Assembly: GCA_963783245.1 (NCBI GenBank)
Contig: CAWAMS010000008.1
Span: 72,817 to 136,816 of the forward strand
Origin: Bog-473 sp963783245
Lineage (GTDB): Bacteria; Actinomycetota; Acidimicrobiia; Acidimicrobiales; RAAP-2
Reading direction: 5' to 3'
DNA: 64,000 bases
Shown here: piece by piece, positions 26,385 through 34,975 of the stretch
Layout of the letters: each line of letters opens with the position of its first letter
Position numbering within the stretch: position 1 is the first letter of the stretch
Made by a program: the position numbers and the translations under genes
The notes under the pieces: generated by a model
What the model was told of the DNA's origin: nothing
Database searches by the model: none
The model's input: only the letters and a program-made list of their open reading frames with translations

Positions 26385-28230
26385 TCAGTGGCCTTGCCTC
26401 AGGCCTGGCCGCTCGACGCCCGCTGGTGCTCTTCGCGTAACGCCGACCGCGAGCGCCGGAACGACCTCGCGCCAGTCACCGACAATCCCGATGTCGCACT
26501 GCGCGAAGACCAACGCACCCGGATCGTTGTTGACAGCGACGATCGTCTCTGCGCCTCGCACCCCGACCATGTGATTGAACTTGCCACTCAGGCCGAGTGC
26601 GACGTAGAGGCGCGGTGCGATGCTCCGACCGGTGATGCCCACCTGCCGCGCGCGGGGAGCCCAGCCCTTGTCGGTCACCTTGCGGGTGGCGGCCAACTCG
26701 GCACCCAGGAGCGCGGCCAACGGTGAGAGTTCCTCGTAGTCGTCCGGACGCAGAGCGGCACCGACACCGATCACCGCTTCGGCCCGGGCCAGTACTTCGA
26801 CATCGTCATCGCGACGTTGTGACAACAGTTGGATGCGGCTACGAGGCGTCATGGCCCACGAGCCGACATCGGGCGTGTGCTGGCGGAGCGGGAGGAGCGG
26901 CAGCACCCCAGGACGCACGGTGACCAGCCGCACCTCGGACGTGCAGAAGATGTCGGCCACGAGTGCGCCGGCGAAGGCCGGTTTGGCCGCCACCAATTCA
27001 CCGTCGGTGATGGAGAGGCCGATGGCATCGCCGATCAGACCTGCGCCCAAGGCTGCAGCCATCCGACCCAGTACCTCACGGCCGAAGGCGGTGCTCGGGC
27101 CGATGACCGCCCAGAGGGGGTTCCCGGCTGACCATTCCACAACGGCGGCCGCCACGTCTTCTGCGACGCAGGTGCCGGTGAAGGTCGTGACGCAATCCGC
27201 TCCCGCCGCCCCCAACGACTCGACGGGCGCGCCCTCGAAGGCAAGCGCGTGGACACTGCCGCCGAGCGATGCCGCGAGCTGCGACGCGGCACCGAGCAGT
27301 TCCAACCCCACTTGTGGGCGATCGGGCTCTATCAGTACGGCGATCACCGCACCGGTCGCCGACGATCGGGGTACGGCAGTGCGTTGCGCCGGAGAGTGAT
27401 CGGACGGGGCGGAGGCCAGCGCACCTCGTTGCGCGAGCAACGCGACGGCCTCGGCCGCCTGTTCCGCCGGTGTCCCGTTGAGGATCTTCCCCAACCGGTC
27501 GTGGTGCATCACCCGCGTCTGGCCGACCCGGGTGGGACTGCCCGCCTGACCCCAGGGACCGTCGCCCAACGCCGCAGCCGTCACCAGCCCGATGCGGTCG
27601 GCCGAGACTTCGGCCCGCTGGGGCGGAGGGACCTTGGAGGGTTCGCACAGTCGTTCGGCCACCGACAGGAGCGCGGGAAGCGCTACCTCCACTTCCTCCC
27701 ATCCATCATCGTGCTCGAGGGTCAGGGACAGGACCTCACCTTCAATGCCCATTTCGCGCACGCCCGCGGCAAACGGCAGTCCGGTCAATTCGCGCGACCT
27801 CCGGCCCGACCTGGCCGGTATCCCCATCGAGCGAATTGCGACCGACCAACACGAGGTCGAACCCACCCTCGCGTTCGAGGGCCGCGGCCAGAGAGCGCGC
27901 CGTGGCCAAGGTGTCCGAGCCGCCGAACGCCGGATCGCAGAGGTGGACGCCTCGGTCGGCCCCCCAGGCGATCGCTTCACGCAGGACGTCGTCCGCCGAA
28001 GGCGGACCGAGCGTGAAGACGGTGCACGACCCGCCGCTCTCCCGGGCCCATTCGACCCCCTTGGAGACGGCCCGCCGGCAGTAGGCGTTCATTTCGAGCT
28101 CGATCCCGTCGCGTACGAGCCTCCCGTCCTCCCCCAGCGTCATCGACTCGCCCACCGGAATCTGCTTCACAAGGGCGGCGATCCGCAGGGGCCGATCGAA
28201 CTGGCATTCGGGGATGTCGTCTCCGGACAT
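26385..28230 (-). pseudogene. Electron transfer flavoprotein, beta and alpha subunits fused in one gene, frameshifted
   Basis: The first part (28230 to about 27795) is ETF-beta: LRIAALVKQIPVGESM, FTLGPPSADDVLREAIAWGADRGVHL and the AMP-site motif GRNSLDGDTGQVGPEVA. The frame then shifts in the cgcgcg run at 27791-27796 and continues RELTGLPFAAGVREMG. After ILNGTPAEQAAEAV it runs straight into ETF-alpha: GAVIAVLIEPDR, and the FAD domain with RKVTDKGWAPRARQVGITG and GLSGKFNHMVGVRG. A linker of about 30 residues joins the two halves. ETF moves electrons from acyl-CoA dehydrogenases to the respiratory chain. Whether the fusion is real can be read directly, since no stop or start lies between the halves. 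Confidence 0.82.
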
Positions 28231-28296
28231 GGCCGCCACGATACTCGGCACCAATTCGGGATCGGCGAGGGTCCAAACACCTCGAGTCCCTTCGCC

Positions 28297-28302
28297 TACA
28301 CT
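28297..28302 (+). promoter_or_regulatory. -10 element (TACACT) of tRNA-Lys
   Basis: TACACT ends seven bases before the first base of the tRNA acceptor stem, the expected promoter spacing. Confidence 0.55.
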
Positions 28303-28309
28303 CTGGGGC

Positions 28310-28381
28310 GCGCCTCTAGCTCAACGGCAGAGCAACGGACTCTTAATCCGCAGGTTTCGGGTTCGAATCCCGAGGGGCGCA
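28310..28381 (+). tRNA. tRNA-Lys (anticodon CTT); putative integration site
   Basis: The 72 bases fold as a cloverleaf: acceptor gcgcctc/ggggcgc (one G-T pair), D-arm gctc...gagc, anticodon stem with loop ctcttaa giving anticodon CTT, T-arm tcggg-ttcgaat-cccga and discriminator A. CCA is not encoded. One A-C mismatch sits at the top of the anticodon stem. An integrase gene begins 115 bp downstream, so the 3' half is probably the attL core of an integrated element. No second copy of the 3' end was found in this window. Confidence 0.93.
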
Positions 28382-28418
28382 CTGGAAAAGGCCAGTTCAG
28401 ACGGCGTAATGGCCCAGA

Positions 28419-28494
28419 GTTAGGCGTATCGGCCTACCGAGGGCACCATCCAACCCAGATACGCCTAACGATACGATTAACCGATACGCTTAAC
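28419..28494. repeat. 12-bp repeats upstream of the integrase (one inverted, three direct)
   Basis: gatacgcctaac (28458-28469), gatacgattaac (28470-28481) and gatacgcttaac (28483-28494) are direct copies. The first has an exact inverted copy, gttaggcgtatc, at 28419-28430. They lie between the tRNA and the integrase ATG. They fit arm-type binding sites for the integrase or sites for its own regulation. Confidence 0.85.
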
Positions 28495-28496
28495 CC

Positions 28497-29042
28497 ATGG
28501 GGCGCCCGGTGGAGGATCTGGCGACGCGGTTCGAACGACACGTGGACCGCACTCACGAACATCACCTGTGGTTAGGCAGTATCAATCCCGAACGCGGCAC
28601 CGGTCGCATCAATGTCAACAAGGTCGAAATGACCGCCCATCGAGTGGCGTGGGAGCTCGAGAACGGTGCTCTTCTACCGAATGCGCGGGTTCTCGCCTGC
28701 TCAGGAAATCCTGCCTGCGTCCGGCTCGATCATCTGCGCCTTGAAGGAGCCCGTGAAGCCAGCCCAACGCGTCCCGCCAGGGCCCGTAAGGGGACGGGGT
28801 CGATGCGCCTCATCCGGCCAGGCACCTGGGAACTGCGCTTGACCGTTGGTCGCTGGGAGGACGGACGGCCGCGGACGCTCAACCGCCGCGTCTCTGCCAA
28901 AACCGAAGCCGAGGCCGCCGCCCAACTGGTTGCCTTCGTCGATGAGACGGGCCGAGCGCAGCTCCCGGATTCGCGCCACGATCGCGACGTCACGGTAGAT
29001 GAGGCGATCGAGAGATTTCTCACGGAATACCTCGGCGAATGA
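28497..29042 (+). CDS. Integrase N-terminal part: HNH-like domain plus AP2-like arm-binding domain
   Basis: The 181 residues start with an HNH-type domain (HHLWLGSINPERGTGRI, MTAHRVAWELENGALLP, CSGNPACVRLDHLRL). A beta-rich AP2-like integrase arm-binding region follows (GSMRLIRPGTWELRLTVGRWEDGRPRTLNRRVSAKTEAEA, here two adjoining pieces). The last visible part, VTVDEAIERFLTEYL, is the first helix of the core-binding domain whose rest is encoded in the next frame. The break is either a one-base deletion near 29037 or a real ATGA-coupled split. HNH domains fused to integrase arms are known in actinobacterial elements. Confidence 0.72.
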   Translation: MGRPVEDLATRFERHVDRTHEHHLWLGSINPERGTGRINVNKVEMTAHRVAWELENGALLPNARVLACSGNPACVRLDHLRLEGAREASPTRPARARKGTGSMRLIRPGTWELRLTVGRWEDGRPRTLNRRVSAKTEAEAAAQLVAFVDETGRAQLPDSRHDRDVTVDEAIERFLTEYLGE

Positions 29043-30169
29043 GAAAGGGCCGCGCCGACAAGACCATCACGGACTACCGCTACCTGCACCAGAAGTGGTT
29101 CTCCACTGCCATCGGCGCCAGGCCTCTCAAAGGCATCGAGAGCTCCGTCATGGACGACTTGTTCGGCAAGATGCGCCGGGAGGGACTGAGCGCCTCCCGG
29201 CTCAACCAGGCCAAGAGCCTCTATGTTCCATTCTTCCGTTGGGCCAAACGCCGCGGCATGACGCTTCGCAATCCGATGGTGGACTTCGAGATGCCCACGA
29301 GTACCTACCGGTCTAAGGAACGCACGCCGCCTGAAGTCGAAGAGTTGACCCTGCTTCTGGCCACTGCGGTCGAAGTGACACCAGAGATCGCGCCCCTTCT
29401 CGTTCTCGGCGCCGTCACCGGAACCCGGCGGGGAGAGCTGGTTGCAATCCCCCGCTCCGCCGTGGACTGGAAGAGAAATCAGATCACCGTTGAGACCGCG
29501 ATCAGCTCGAAGGGAAAGGTCAAGTCGACCAAAACGCGTCGGGGACGCACTTTCCATGTCGATCCGGACACGATGGGGATGCTGCAACGGCATTGCGACA
29601 ATACGGACGAGCGTGCCCGCACCGCCGGCGTCGTCCTAGAGACCGATCCATTTCTGTTTAGCCTTGTCCCTGATTGCTCAAAACCCATGCCGCCCGACTA
29701 TCTGACAAAACGCGTCGGAGTTTTGAAGGGCTATCTCGGCATTGAGAACAAGCGACCCGAGGTCGTTGCGCTCGAAGAGGAGGCGCTCCGTTTGCGCCGA
29801 TCGCCTCCACAACAGCGCCCGGAAGGCCGAACGGGGCCGTCGCCAAACGGTGGCATGTCCTTGCGCGAGATCGGAGAGCGGCTGGGTCGAAGCGAGCGCT
29901 GGGCAAGTCTCGCAGTCGCAGCTGCCGAACGCCGAGAATCCGCAGAAGCATCAGGCCACATTGGCCTCGACTTCGACGGATCAATCCTCGCCCTTCGGAA
30001 GTTCACTTCGTCCGAACTCCTCGATGCCGGATTCAATGTCAGCATGGTCGCTCAACGGCAAGGGCACGGCCCTCAAGTGCTCACGCGCCACTACTCCAAG
30101 TCGCGCGCGTCATCGGACAAACGAGCAGCCGAACACCTGGGGCGGGTAGTCCATGGAAACGATTCATAG
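29039..30169 (+). CDS. Tyrosine recombinase (integrase), core-binding and catalytic domains, with an internal helix-turn-helix
   Basis: 376 residues: the SAM-like core-binding domain (DKTITDYRYLHQKWF) followed by the catalytic domain with box I Arg130 in VTGTRRGEL, Arg320 in LALRKFTSSELLDAGF, GH at 342-343 and nucleophile Tyr352 in TRHYSKS. The first His of the usual H-x-x-R box II is Leu317. Residues about 225-310 are an insertion carrying a helix-turn-helix (MSLREIGERLGRSERWASLA, 273-292) not present in the common fold. It should catalyse integration and excision at the tRNA-Lys site. It starts with ATG overlapping the stop of the preceding part. Confidence 0.85.
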   Translation: MRKGRADKTITDYRYLHQKWFSTAIGARPLKGIESSVMDDLFGKMRREGLSASRLNQAKSLYVPFFRWAKRRGMTLRNPMVDFEMPTSTYRSKERTPPEVEELTLLLATAVEVTPEIAPLLVLGAVTGTRRGELVAIPRSAVDWKRNQITVETAISSKGKVKSTKTRRGRTFHVDPDTMGMLQRHCDNTDERARTAGVVLETDPFLFSLVPDCSKPMPPDYLTKRVGVLKGYLGIENKRPEVVALEEEALRLRRSPPQQRPEGRTGPSPNGGMSLREIGERLGRSERWASLAVAAAERRESAEASGHIGLDFDGSILALRKFTSSELLDAGFNVSMVAQRQGHGPQVLTRHYSKSRASSDKRAAEHLGRVVHGNDS

Positions 30170-30335
30170 CGAATCTGCCCATAGGGTGGGGCCTGTCATC
30201 CGGTGCAGTTGTCTTGTGCACTTCGGGATCAAGCGGAGTCCTCAGGGTGGGATGTCACCGCCTTATCAAATCAAATCGTGGATTCGACCAACAGACGCCT
30301 GGGTCAAGCATGCGGAAATAATGTCGTTCCAGAGC

Positions 30336-31847
30336 TCAGCGCCCGAAACCTCGGGCCCGTCCTGGACCGCTCCCGCGGTGACGTCCGGAATGGCGCGCCG
30401 AGTGCGTCCCCATCGCTATGGCCATGCGATCCTCGAATGTGCGTTCACCGGGAACCAGGTCTCGGGCTGAGGTTGTCTCGAACCGCTTGTGAAGCTCAGT
30501 GACCTCGCTCGACAAACGATCGACGAGTGCCTTGGCGATCGTGGTTTCGCCTCGAGCAGCGTCGGCATCAGCGATGACGCGAAGGGTGCGGGACAACTGG
30601 TCGACCAACATGGCCCAGACTTTCGGCGAACCGTTACTCAGCTGCGACTGGGCCACGATCGCCGCGATGCCACGGAAGTTGGACACGGCGTCTCGATTTG
30701 GCGCGGTATCTCCCGGTCGGATCTGCGCGGAACGGGCCAGAGCGTCGGCACAGGCCGCCAAGGGCCCCGGACTGGCCCCCTCGACGCGTCGCGACCAGGC
30801 GGCTAGCACGCCGGCGGTCTCCCGAGCGGCCCCGCGCCAAGCGGCGAGATCGGACACCGGTACGGCCCCGAGCCTCTCATTTGCCCGCTCGATGCCAGCC
30901 AGTGCGCGTTTCCAATCGTCCGGTGTGCCGAGTAGTGCTTCTCGGCCCGGGGCTACGGACTTGCTTGCTGTCCACTCGAGAACCGCGGCCTGGCGATCTT
31001 GTGCTGTGGTCTCCCAGTGCTGGCGCAGGTGGGGCAACGTCAGGTCCTTGGCCAGCTTCCCGCCGCCGAACCAGATCGGAGCGACACCCGCTCGGCTCTT
31101 GAGGGCAACCGAGTAGCCGACGACCTGCTCTTTTCCTCCGCTCGCAAAGCGCGGCCGCACGAGCGCCCCGCTCCCCCGGAGGCGGCGGACGAACTCGGCT
31201 TCGTCCTTGGAGGCGACCGAGGCCGCCCGGACGAGGCGGGCCAGGGTGATCCTCGGCGGTTCGGCCAACTGCTCACGGGCGGTGCGCTCGAGTTCGGCTC
31301 TGCTCAGTCCGGGCATGCCTCTCCCCTGGCGGCCCTCGACAACGCTCAGGCCGTAGGTGCGCTCGAATTCGGCGCACAGTGTGGACAAGGTCCGCTTGGA
31401 CTGCCAGGTGTCCACCCGGCTGCCGTCGACGCGAACCAGCGACGCCGCGATATGGATGTGCTGATTGCCCTGGGCGCTGTTGCCGTGTCCAATGGCCACC
31501 CAGGCCGCTGGTTCGACACCCTCTCCTTCGAACCCGACCGCCTCGACGGCCCGCTGTGCGATCTGCGCCCACTGCTCGTCGCTCACCGATTCCCCGGCAG
31601 GGAGTGAAAGCGAGAGGTGCCAGATGTGTCCACCGGCGGGGTCAGACCGGTAGAGGTCGTTGGCTGCATCGAGGGCGGTCCCGAGATCGGCCATCTCGAG
31701 CGGCGTCAATGCCCTCCCTTCGTCCACTCCCATCACAATCCCCGAGGCGACAACCCGTTGCTCGGAGTGCTCGTTGGCCCGACCCGGGCCGAAGAGATAG
31801 CGGACGAGGGCAGTGCCACTCGCCCCTTGGGTGATCTTGGCGATCAC
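30336..31847 (-). CDS. Relaxase/mobilization nuclease (MobA/VirD2-like, HUH)
   Basis: The 503-residue protein opens with MIAKITQGASGTALVRYLFGP, and near residues 121-134 has the HUH metal motif in HGNSAQGNQHIHIAAS. That motif coordinates the metal used to nick the origin of transfer. The middle shows GRGMPGLSRAELERTAREQ and helices common to the MobA/MobL relaxase group. The GTG at 31847 overlaps the MobC stop codon. With MobC it makes the element mobilizable, probably by a helper conjugation machine, as no type IV secretion genes are seen here. Confidence 0.87.
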   Translation of the reverse strand: MIAKITQGASGTALVRYLFGPGRANEHSEQRVVASGIVMGVDEGRALTPLEMADLGTALDAANDLYRSDPAGGHIWHLSLSLPAGESVSDEQWAQIAQRAVEAVGFEGEGVEPAAWVAIGHGNSAQGNQHIHIAASLVRVDGSRVDTWQSKRTLSTLCAEFERTYGLSVVEGRQGRGMPGLSRAELERTAREQLAEPPRITLARLVRAASVASKDEAEFVRRLRGSGALVRPRFASGGKEQVVGYSVALKSRAGVAPIWFGGGKLAKDLTLPHLRQHWETTAQDRQAAVLEWTASKSVAPGREALLGTPDDWKRALAGIERANERLGAVPVSDLAAWRGAARETAGVLAAWSRRVEGASPGPLAACADALARSAQIRPGDTAPNRDAVSNFRGIAAIVAQSQLSNGSPKVWAMLVDQLSRTLRVIADADAARGETTIAKALVDRLSSEVTELHKRFETTSARDLVPGERTFEDRMAIAMGTHSARHSGRHRGSGPGRARGFGR

Positions 31848-32260
31848 GAGGGTGCCGTCGGCTTTCCTTGGTCACCCACCGGTTCGGCGAACGCATTGGC
31901 CAGGCGGGCCGACGTCGTGTCCACCGTGCGGACGGCCCGGCCCAGATCTTCGACGATGCCGTCCAGGGAGTCGGGGAGCGAGTGGTTCGCGTTGGACCAC
32001 TTGGCGAGTTGGTTGAGGTTGTTCGCTACCCCGCGCAAGATCGCCCGGGCGGCCCGCATCTCGACGGCGGCGTGGCGGCGGAGCGCCGCGCTCTGCGTCG
32101 ATCCCGAAAGGGCGGTGTCGAGGAGAAACCGCTGCGCCGAGAGGCCCTCTTTTGCCGCAAGGGTACGGATACGCCGATCCTCTTGCTCGGTGACACGGAC
32201 ATAGAGAACATGGCGCCGCCCACCCGGCGAGCGCCTCATCCGAATCCCCTTGGCGCTCAT
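31844..32260 (-). CDS. MobC-like relaxosome accessory protein
   Basis: The product is about 138 residues. The N-terminal part (RHVLYVRVTEQEDRRIRTLAAKEGLSAQRFL) looks like a ribbon-helix-helix DNA-binding fold, and the C-terminal signature is RGVANNLNQLAKWSN, typical of MobC. MobC binds near the origin of transfer and helps strand opening for the relaxase. The chosen ATG at 32260 lacks a strong ribosome site; an in-frame ATG at 32305 is the alternative. It is four bases coupled to the relaxase. Confidence 0.82.
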   Translation of the reverse strand: MSAKGIRMRRSPGGRRHVLYVRVTEQEDRRIRTLAAKEGLSAQRFLLDTALSGSTQSAALRRHAAVEMRAARAILRGVANNLNQLAKWSNANHSLPDSLDGIVEDLGRAVRTVDTTSARLANAFAEPVGDQGKPTAPS

Positions 32261-32386
32261 TGCCGTCTCGCCGTTGCTGCCTGTTTCGGCTTCGGTCGGT
32301 TTCATGCACGCCAGCGCAGCGACCCCGAGGGCATCTCGGGGACAGGGCCGGAGCGGGGCCAACGGCAACCTCTCCACGATCCGCAC

Positions 32387-32905
32387 AGCGGATCGTCCAT
32401 CTTGCTCTCTGCTTCATGACGCGCGGCGACCTTCATGATCGGTCGCGCTGGCGGGAGAAACAGTGAGCCCTACGGGCTCTCCTTCATTCTCTCCTGCTCG
32501 ATTCAGGGACGACAGATCGATGTCATAGCCATGACGGCAACGAGGGAAACCGATACTGGCGATATCGAGGGGAGCTTGGCGCTGCAAGAAAACCAGATTG
32601 GCCTCCCACCAGGCAAGCGATGACGAGTATGGGGCGATCCCGTGGAGTTGCCCCGCATGCTGGTGACCGCTCGGCGGCTGTTGATTCGGTTGAATTGTTC
32701 GCATGTAAAGAACTGGGCAGCGAATTTCGTCGCTCGCGGCTTTCCTTCATGAAGAATCCCTCAGCGCTCGTCATGAAGGGGTTCATGGTTGCAACCATGA
32801 ACCCCTTCAGCTGGGATGTTGTTCTCCGATCCGCCTTGTCCGACCAACGGCGTTGCCAAGTGCCTGCCGACGGGCGCTCGGATCATTAACCCTTCATGAT
32901 TGGAA
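32387..32905. other. Non-coding stretch upstream of mobC, candidate origin-of-transfer region
   Basis: No ORF here shows family features. It holds short hairpins, such as gagccc-tac-gggctc at 32465-32479 and gatccg/cggatc near 32377, several cttcatga motifs and the long palindrome at 32775-32808. Its place just upstream of mobC and the relaxase is where oriT would be expected, but no nick site can be assigned. Confidence 0.35.
32775..32808. repeat. 34-bp perfect palindrome
   Basis: Starting gaaggggttcatggtt and ending aaccatgaaccccttc, the two 17-base arms are exact reverse complements with no loop. It lies about 100 bp from the 3' end of the group II intron. Perfect palindromes of this length are rare by chance and can be a terminator, a resolution site or a protein-binding site. 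Confidence 0.95.
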
Positions 32906-32945
32906 ATCCCGGTAGGGACCGCCCTTGCGGGCGGCCCCCCGGACA

Positions 32946-32978
32946 GATCCCAGCGTGCGGAACTACCGCACTGGGCTC
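32946..32978 (-). ncRNA. Group II intron domain V
   Basis: Read on the minus strand this is a 33-base hairpin: gagcccag, tgcgg, loop taguu, ccgca, a two-base CG bulge and ctgggatc. Length and the bulge match domain V. The third base pair of the catalytic AGC triad is G-A, not the usual G-U. The TAG stop of the reverse transcriptase is inside this hairpin. Confidence 0.7.
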
Positions 32979-34453
32979 CTGCCTTGGGTCGTGGCGGCGA
33001 AGCGCACGTTGGGGTAGGGATGCACGATGCGGGCGGGCGGTAGCCACCGATCACCGATCCGGTTGAACCGCTCCCAGGTCATCCGGGTGCGCTGGCTTCG
33101 ACGCCGAAGCGTCTCCCGCCAGTGCCTTCTCACCTGGTCACGAAAAGCCCTGACGGCGTCGATGTTGCCCGGCACGGCGTAGTAGGCGAGATGGCCTCGC
33201 ACCACACTGGCCAGCCATTGCCCCTGCTCGGGGATGGGCAGATGCCGGCGTCGTCGAAGCTCGGCTTTCACCTGCTTGAGCTTCGCCCGCATCCGCTTTT
33301 TGATGGTGATGCGCCGGAGCCAAAAGCGCCCGCTCTTGCCCTTCCCACACACGTGGGTGAAGTCCAAGAAATCGAACGTCTCCGGCTTGCCAAGGCCCTG
33401 CTTCTTTCGGTTCTGAGCCGCAAAGCGGCCGACCTCGATGAGGCGGGTCTTGTCCGGGTGCAGTTCCAGGTTGAACTTCGCAAACCGCTCGCGAAGGTCG
33501 TAGAGGAACTGCTTTGCATCACCGAGATGCTGGAATCCGACCACGAAGTCGTCGGCAAACCGGGTAACGATCATGTCGCCCCGTGCGTGCCGCTTCCTCC
33601 ATTGGCGGACCCAGCGGTCAAAGACGTAGTGGAGGTACACGTTAGCGAGCAGCGGCGAAACCGATGCCCCCTGCGGTGACCCCTCAGTCGTCTCGGACCA
33701 TTTTCCATCCTCGATGACCCCTGCGGCCAACCACTTGTCGATCAGCCGCAGGACCCTTTTGTCCGCAATGCGATGCTCGAGGAACTTCTTCAGCCAGGCC
33801 TGATCGAGCTTGGAGAAGAAGTCGCTGACATCAGCGTCGAGTATCCAGTTCACCTTTCTCTCCGAGATCCCGACCGCCAGCGCATCGAGCGCATCGTGGG
33901 GCTTGCGCCCCGGTCGGAACCCGTAGGAGAAACCCAAGAAGTCCTCCTCGTAGATGGCGTTCAATACCTCGACCACCGCCCGTTGGAGGATCTTGTCCTC
34001 CAAGGTGGCGATGCCGAGCGGGCGCTGGCGCCCGTCCGGTTTCGGTATGTACACCCGACGAGAAGGGCTCGCTCGGTACGCACCGCTGTGGACACGGCGG
34101 AGCAGGTCTTCGAGGTTCGCTCGCAGATCTTGCCCGTAGGCGTCCCACGTCATCTTGTCCACCCCTGGTGCGGCCTTGGGGTTGATGGCCGCATAGGCCG
34201 CCCAGAGGCGGTTCAAGTCGACGTGGTGCAGCAGTGCGGTGAACCGTGCTTCTTTATCCCTTCGTGCTACTTCTCGCACACGGTCCAGCCCGTTTGGCAC
34301 GTCTTCTCCGGCCCTGTGTCCGGGGCGTGTTGTGCTGTCCGTGTTCCCCTTGGCCAGCCCCCTTTCCTCCCCCACCTCCGCCGCCACTGTCGTGGCCTTG
34401 TTCGGCGAGTTCGCTGGTAGTACGGGGCTGTCTGACTTCTCGTGCTCGTCCAT
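32963..34453 (-). CDS. ltrA: Group II intron reverse transcriptase/maturase (no endonuclease domain)
   Basis: 496 residues. The reverse transcriptase domain shows PKAAPGVDKMTWDAYG, YIPKPDGRQRPLGIATLEDKILQ split over two motifs, DADVSDFFSKLD, TEGSPQGASVSPLLANVYLH (258-277) and the active-site FADD at 299-302 in place of YADD. A maturase (X) domain follows with FLDFTHVCGKGKSGRFWL and WLASVVRGHLAYYAVPGN. No HNH endonuclease is present. The protein helps splicing and copies the intron into new DNA sites. The stop lies within domain V. Confidence 0.93.
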   Translation of the reverse strand: MDEHEKSDSPVLPANSPNKATTVAAEVGEERGLAKGNTDSTTRPGHRAGEDVPNGLDRVREVARRDKEARFTALLHHVDLNRLWAAYAAINPKAAPGVDKMTWDAYGQDLRANLEDLLRRVHSGAYRASPSRRVYIPKPDGRQRPLGIATLEDKILQRAVVEVLNAIYEEDFLGFSYGFRPGRKPHDALDALAVGISERKVNWILDADVSDFFSKLDQAWLKKFLEHRIADKRVLRLIDKWLAAGVIEDGKWSETTEGSPQGASVSPLLANVYLHYVFDRWVRQWRKRHARGDMIVTRFADDFVVGFQHLGDAKQFLYDLRERFAKFNLELHPDKTRLIEVGRFAAQNRKKQGLGKPETFDFLDFTHVCGKGKSGRFWLRRITIKKRMRAKLKQVKAELRRRRHLPIPEQGQWLASVVRGHLAYYAVPGNIDAVRAFRDQVRRHWRETLRRRSQRTRMTWERFNRIGDRWLPPARIVHPYPNVRFAATTQGRSPVR

Positions 34454-34891
34454 CTCAGGCGTGCGGCCTTGACCTTTCCTGAGCGGCCCGCCCGGTGATC
34501 ACCCGGACAGGCGAGCACGAGATCTCCCGGTTCTCGCGCAAAGAGGTTCCGTACATGCAATGGTTCTTTGACCGCGCGGGGTCCGCCAACAGCTCGCGAA
34601 AACGCTGTTGACGATGTTGCCTTCCGATCTCATGGACGTCGTCGGCACCCCGAACCCAGTGATTACGCGGCTCCATAGCCCTGCCTGCACGTGCCGCTAC
34701 CGACGCTTCGCCGACGCCCTCACGGGCACCGACGCACGGCTTGCGGTCATCGTGGTTCGCTAGACCTTCGATGTAGGACTCTTTCATTCCTTCCTCTCTG
34801 CCGGTTTATCCCGGCGCTCCCATGAACCCAACACGCAGGCGTTTTGCCCATCCTCTGATTCATGATCACCAGAACGACTACTCCCCCCTTT

Positions 34892-34948
34892 GGTGATTGA
34901 TGCCGGGTGGGGCGCTCGTCGCCCCGCCTTTTCCCGTCATCAATCACC
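34892..34948. repeat. Inverted repeat hairpin, 11-bp perfect arms
   Basis: ggtgattgatg (34892-34902) and catcaatcacc (34938-34948) pair exactly around a loop that contains its own GC-rich ggggcg/cgcccc pairing. It lies about 70 bp from the intron 5' end, between intron and IS110 element, and could be a terminator of a disrupted gene. Confidence 0.7.
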
Positions 34949-34975
34949 TACGCGCGATTTCCTCACACCGACGGC

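Larger units (their letters stand above)
32906..34819 (-). mobile_element. Group II intron, minus strand, about 1.9 kb
   Basis: The intron-encoded protein lies at 32963-34453. On the 3' side are domain V (32946-32978) and a domain VI-like hairpin ending CCCTACCGGGAT near 32907. The 5' side opens near 34819 with GAGCGCCGGGATAAACCGGC, a hairpin similar to intron starts, although the usual GTGYG reads GAGCG here. A 110-residue ORF at 34455-34787 (MKESYIEG...) lies in the 5' RNA and is treated as intron RNA, because similar spurious ORFs are common before such reverse transcriptases. Exact ends are estimates. Confidence 0.75.

Noticed and set aside
32523..32889. Small ORFs on both strands across the palindrome
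   Set aside because: They share MVATMNPF only because the palindrome reads the same on both strands; no ribosome site or family.
34455..34787. 110-codon ORF starting MKESYIEG before the reverse transcriptase
   Set aside because: Lies in the 5' RNA part of the group II intron; such ORFs recur before intron reverse transcriptases and are best explained by conserved RNA, not protein.
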